DNA of 64,000 nucleotides from VAZQ01 sp963840535 (GTDB taxonomy: Bacteria; Pseudomonadota; Alphaproteobacteria; Rhizobiales; Xanthobacteraceae), in NCBI GenBank assembly GCA_963840535.1, contig CAWIZJ010000052.1, positions 62,001 to 126,000 on the forward strand. The letters are read 5' to 3'. Position 1 is the stretch's first letter; each line of letters opens with the position of its first letter. Positions 63,814-64,000 of this stretch are shown one piece after another. The notes beneath the pieces were generated by a model that was not told the DNA's origin, searched no databases, and saw nothing but the letters and a program-made list of their open reading frames with translations. The position numbers were made by a program, and so were the translations under genes.

Positions 63814-64000
63814 TCAGGTCGATATTTTCTGGGCGCAGGCAGCAAGCATCGCCTGCGCCTTGCTGCGCCCCTCGTAGACGGCGGCGAGCCGGCGCACCGC
63901 GGGTCCCGGGTACTTGGCGCTGCGGCGCTTGGGGTTCGGCAGCACCGCGGCCAGTAACGCCGCTTCGCGCGCGCTCAGCGAACGCACCGACTTGTTGAAG
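63814..64000 (-). CDS. mtgA: Monofunctional biosynthetic peptidoglycan transglycosylase MtgA, C-terminal part
   Basis: The last 61 codons of a gene that enters from beyond the window edge. On the minus strand the frame reads FNKSVRSLSAREAALLAAVL, then NPKRRSAKYPGPAVRRLAA and a stop at 63814-63816. SLSAREAALLAAVLPNP is a signature of the family 51 transglycosylase domain, and the short end is typical of MtgA rather than a class A penicillin-binding protein. MtgA polymerises glycan strands from lipid II. Its place upstream of rpmF is usual in this order. Confidence 0.85.
   Translation of the reverse strand, partial: FNKSVRSLSAREAALLAAVLPNPKRRSAKYPGPAVRRLAAVYEGRSKAQAMLAACAQKIST

Overview
The window looks like chromosome from a high-GC alphaproteobacterium of the order Hyphomicrobiales (Rhizobiales), probably near the Bradyrhizobium / Rhodopseudomonas / Xanthobacteraceae group. 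Support comes from lineage-typical genes (DUF2093 after xseA, DUF4170, DUF4167, DUF1178, DUF2076, PhaR, HisZ next to a long HisG) and from the order ubiG - lysC - ptsP - prfA - prmC - DUF4167. Eight solute-binding proteins (five of the Bug/TctC type, one ABC_sub_bind, one NMT1-like, one TRAP DctP) point to a soil or water organism that scavenges organic acids and aromatics.

Layout. 0-2.4 kb: three tandem Bug receptors. 2.4-4.5 kb: rsmD and rluB-type RNA-modification genes facing away from tadA. 4.9-8.4 kb (minus): a tightly coupled run vapB-vapC, fluoroacetate-dehalogenase-type hydrolase, ACAD10/11-like phosphotransferase and patatin. 8.4-9.7 kb: purD. 9.8-11.3 kb: another Bug receptor and a cupin resembling hydroxynitrile lyase. 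11.3-19 kb: xseA-DUF2093 (plus), then on the minus strand pmbA-cysQ-DUF4170-DUF374-waaA-lpxK (lipid A/Kdo work). 19-24.6 kb: a lower-GC accessory stretch with a hairpin-rich spacer, an orphan small protein, two substrate-binding proteins, a cupin and a NicC-like monooxygenase with an in-frame stop. 24.8-30.4 kb: SDR, ubiA, a secreted protein, rsmE, hisZ-hisG. 30.4-35.3 kb: Bug receptor, threonine synthase, GtrA/GtrB and a ChbG-like deacetylase. 35.4-40.2 kb: DUF2076, an MFS pump with an ArsN2-like acetyltransferase, a lipoprotein, a decayed GlcG-type gene, a methyltransferase. 40.3-45.6 kb: comF, grxC-nitrilase-DUF1178, EamA permease, hydroxyisobutyrate-dehydrogenase-type enzyme, ubiG. 45.8-49 kb: a TRAP transporter operon lying between ubiG and lysC. 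49.1-56 kb: lysC, ptsP, prfA-prmC, DUF4167. 56-61.1 kb: methyltransferase, gloB, cupin, and the polyhydroxybutyrate set phbB/phbA facing phaR. 61.2-64 kb: gamma-glutamyltransferase, a membrane protein, rpmF and the 3' end of mtgA.

Many genes, including ones expected to be essential or housekeeping (purD, hisG, hisZ, pmbA, xseA, rsmE, phbB), are broken by one-base shifts, often in short homopolymers. I read most of these as sequence or assembly errors and annotate the genes across the shift. Two genes carry damage of another kind: the NicC-like gene (a nonsense codon) and the GlcG-like gene (a nonsense codon plus an internal deletion). No tRNA, rRNA, CRISPR array or insertion sequence was recognised.
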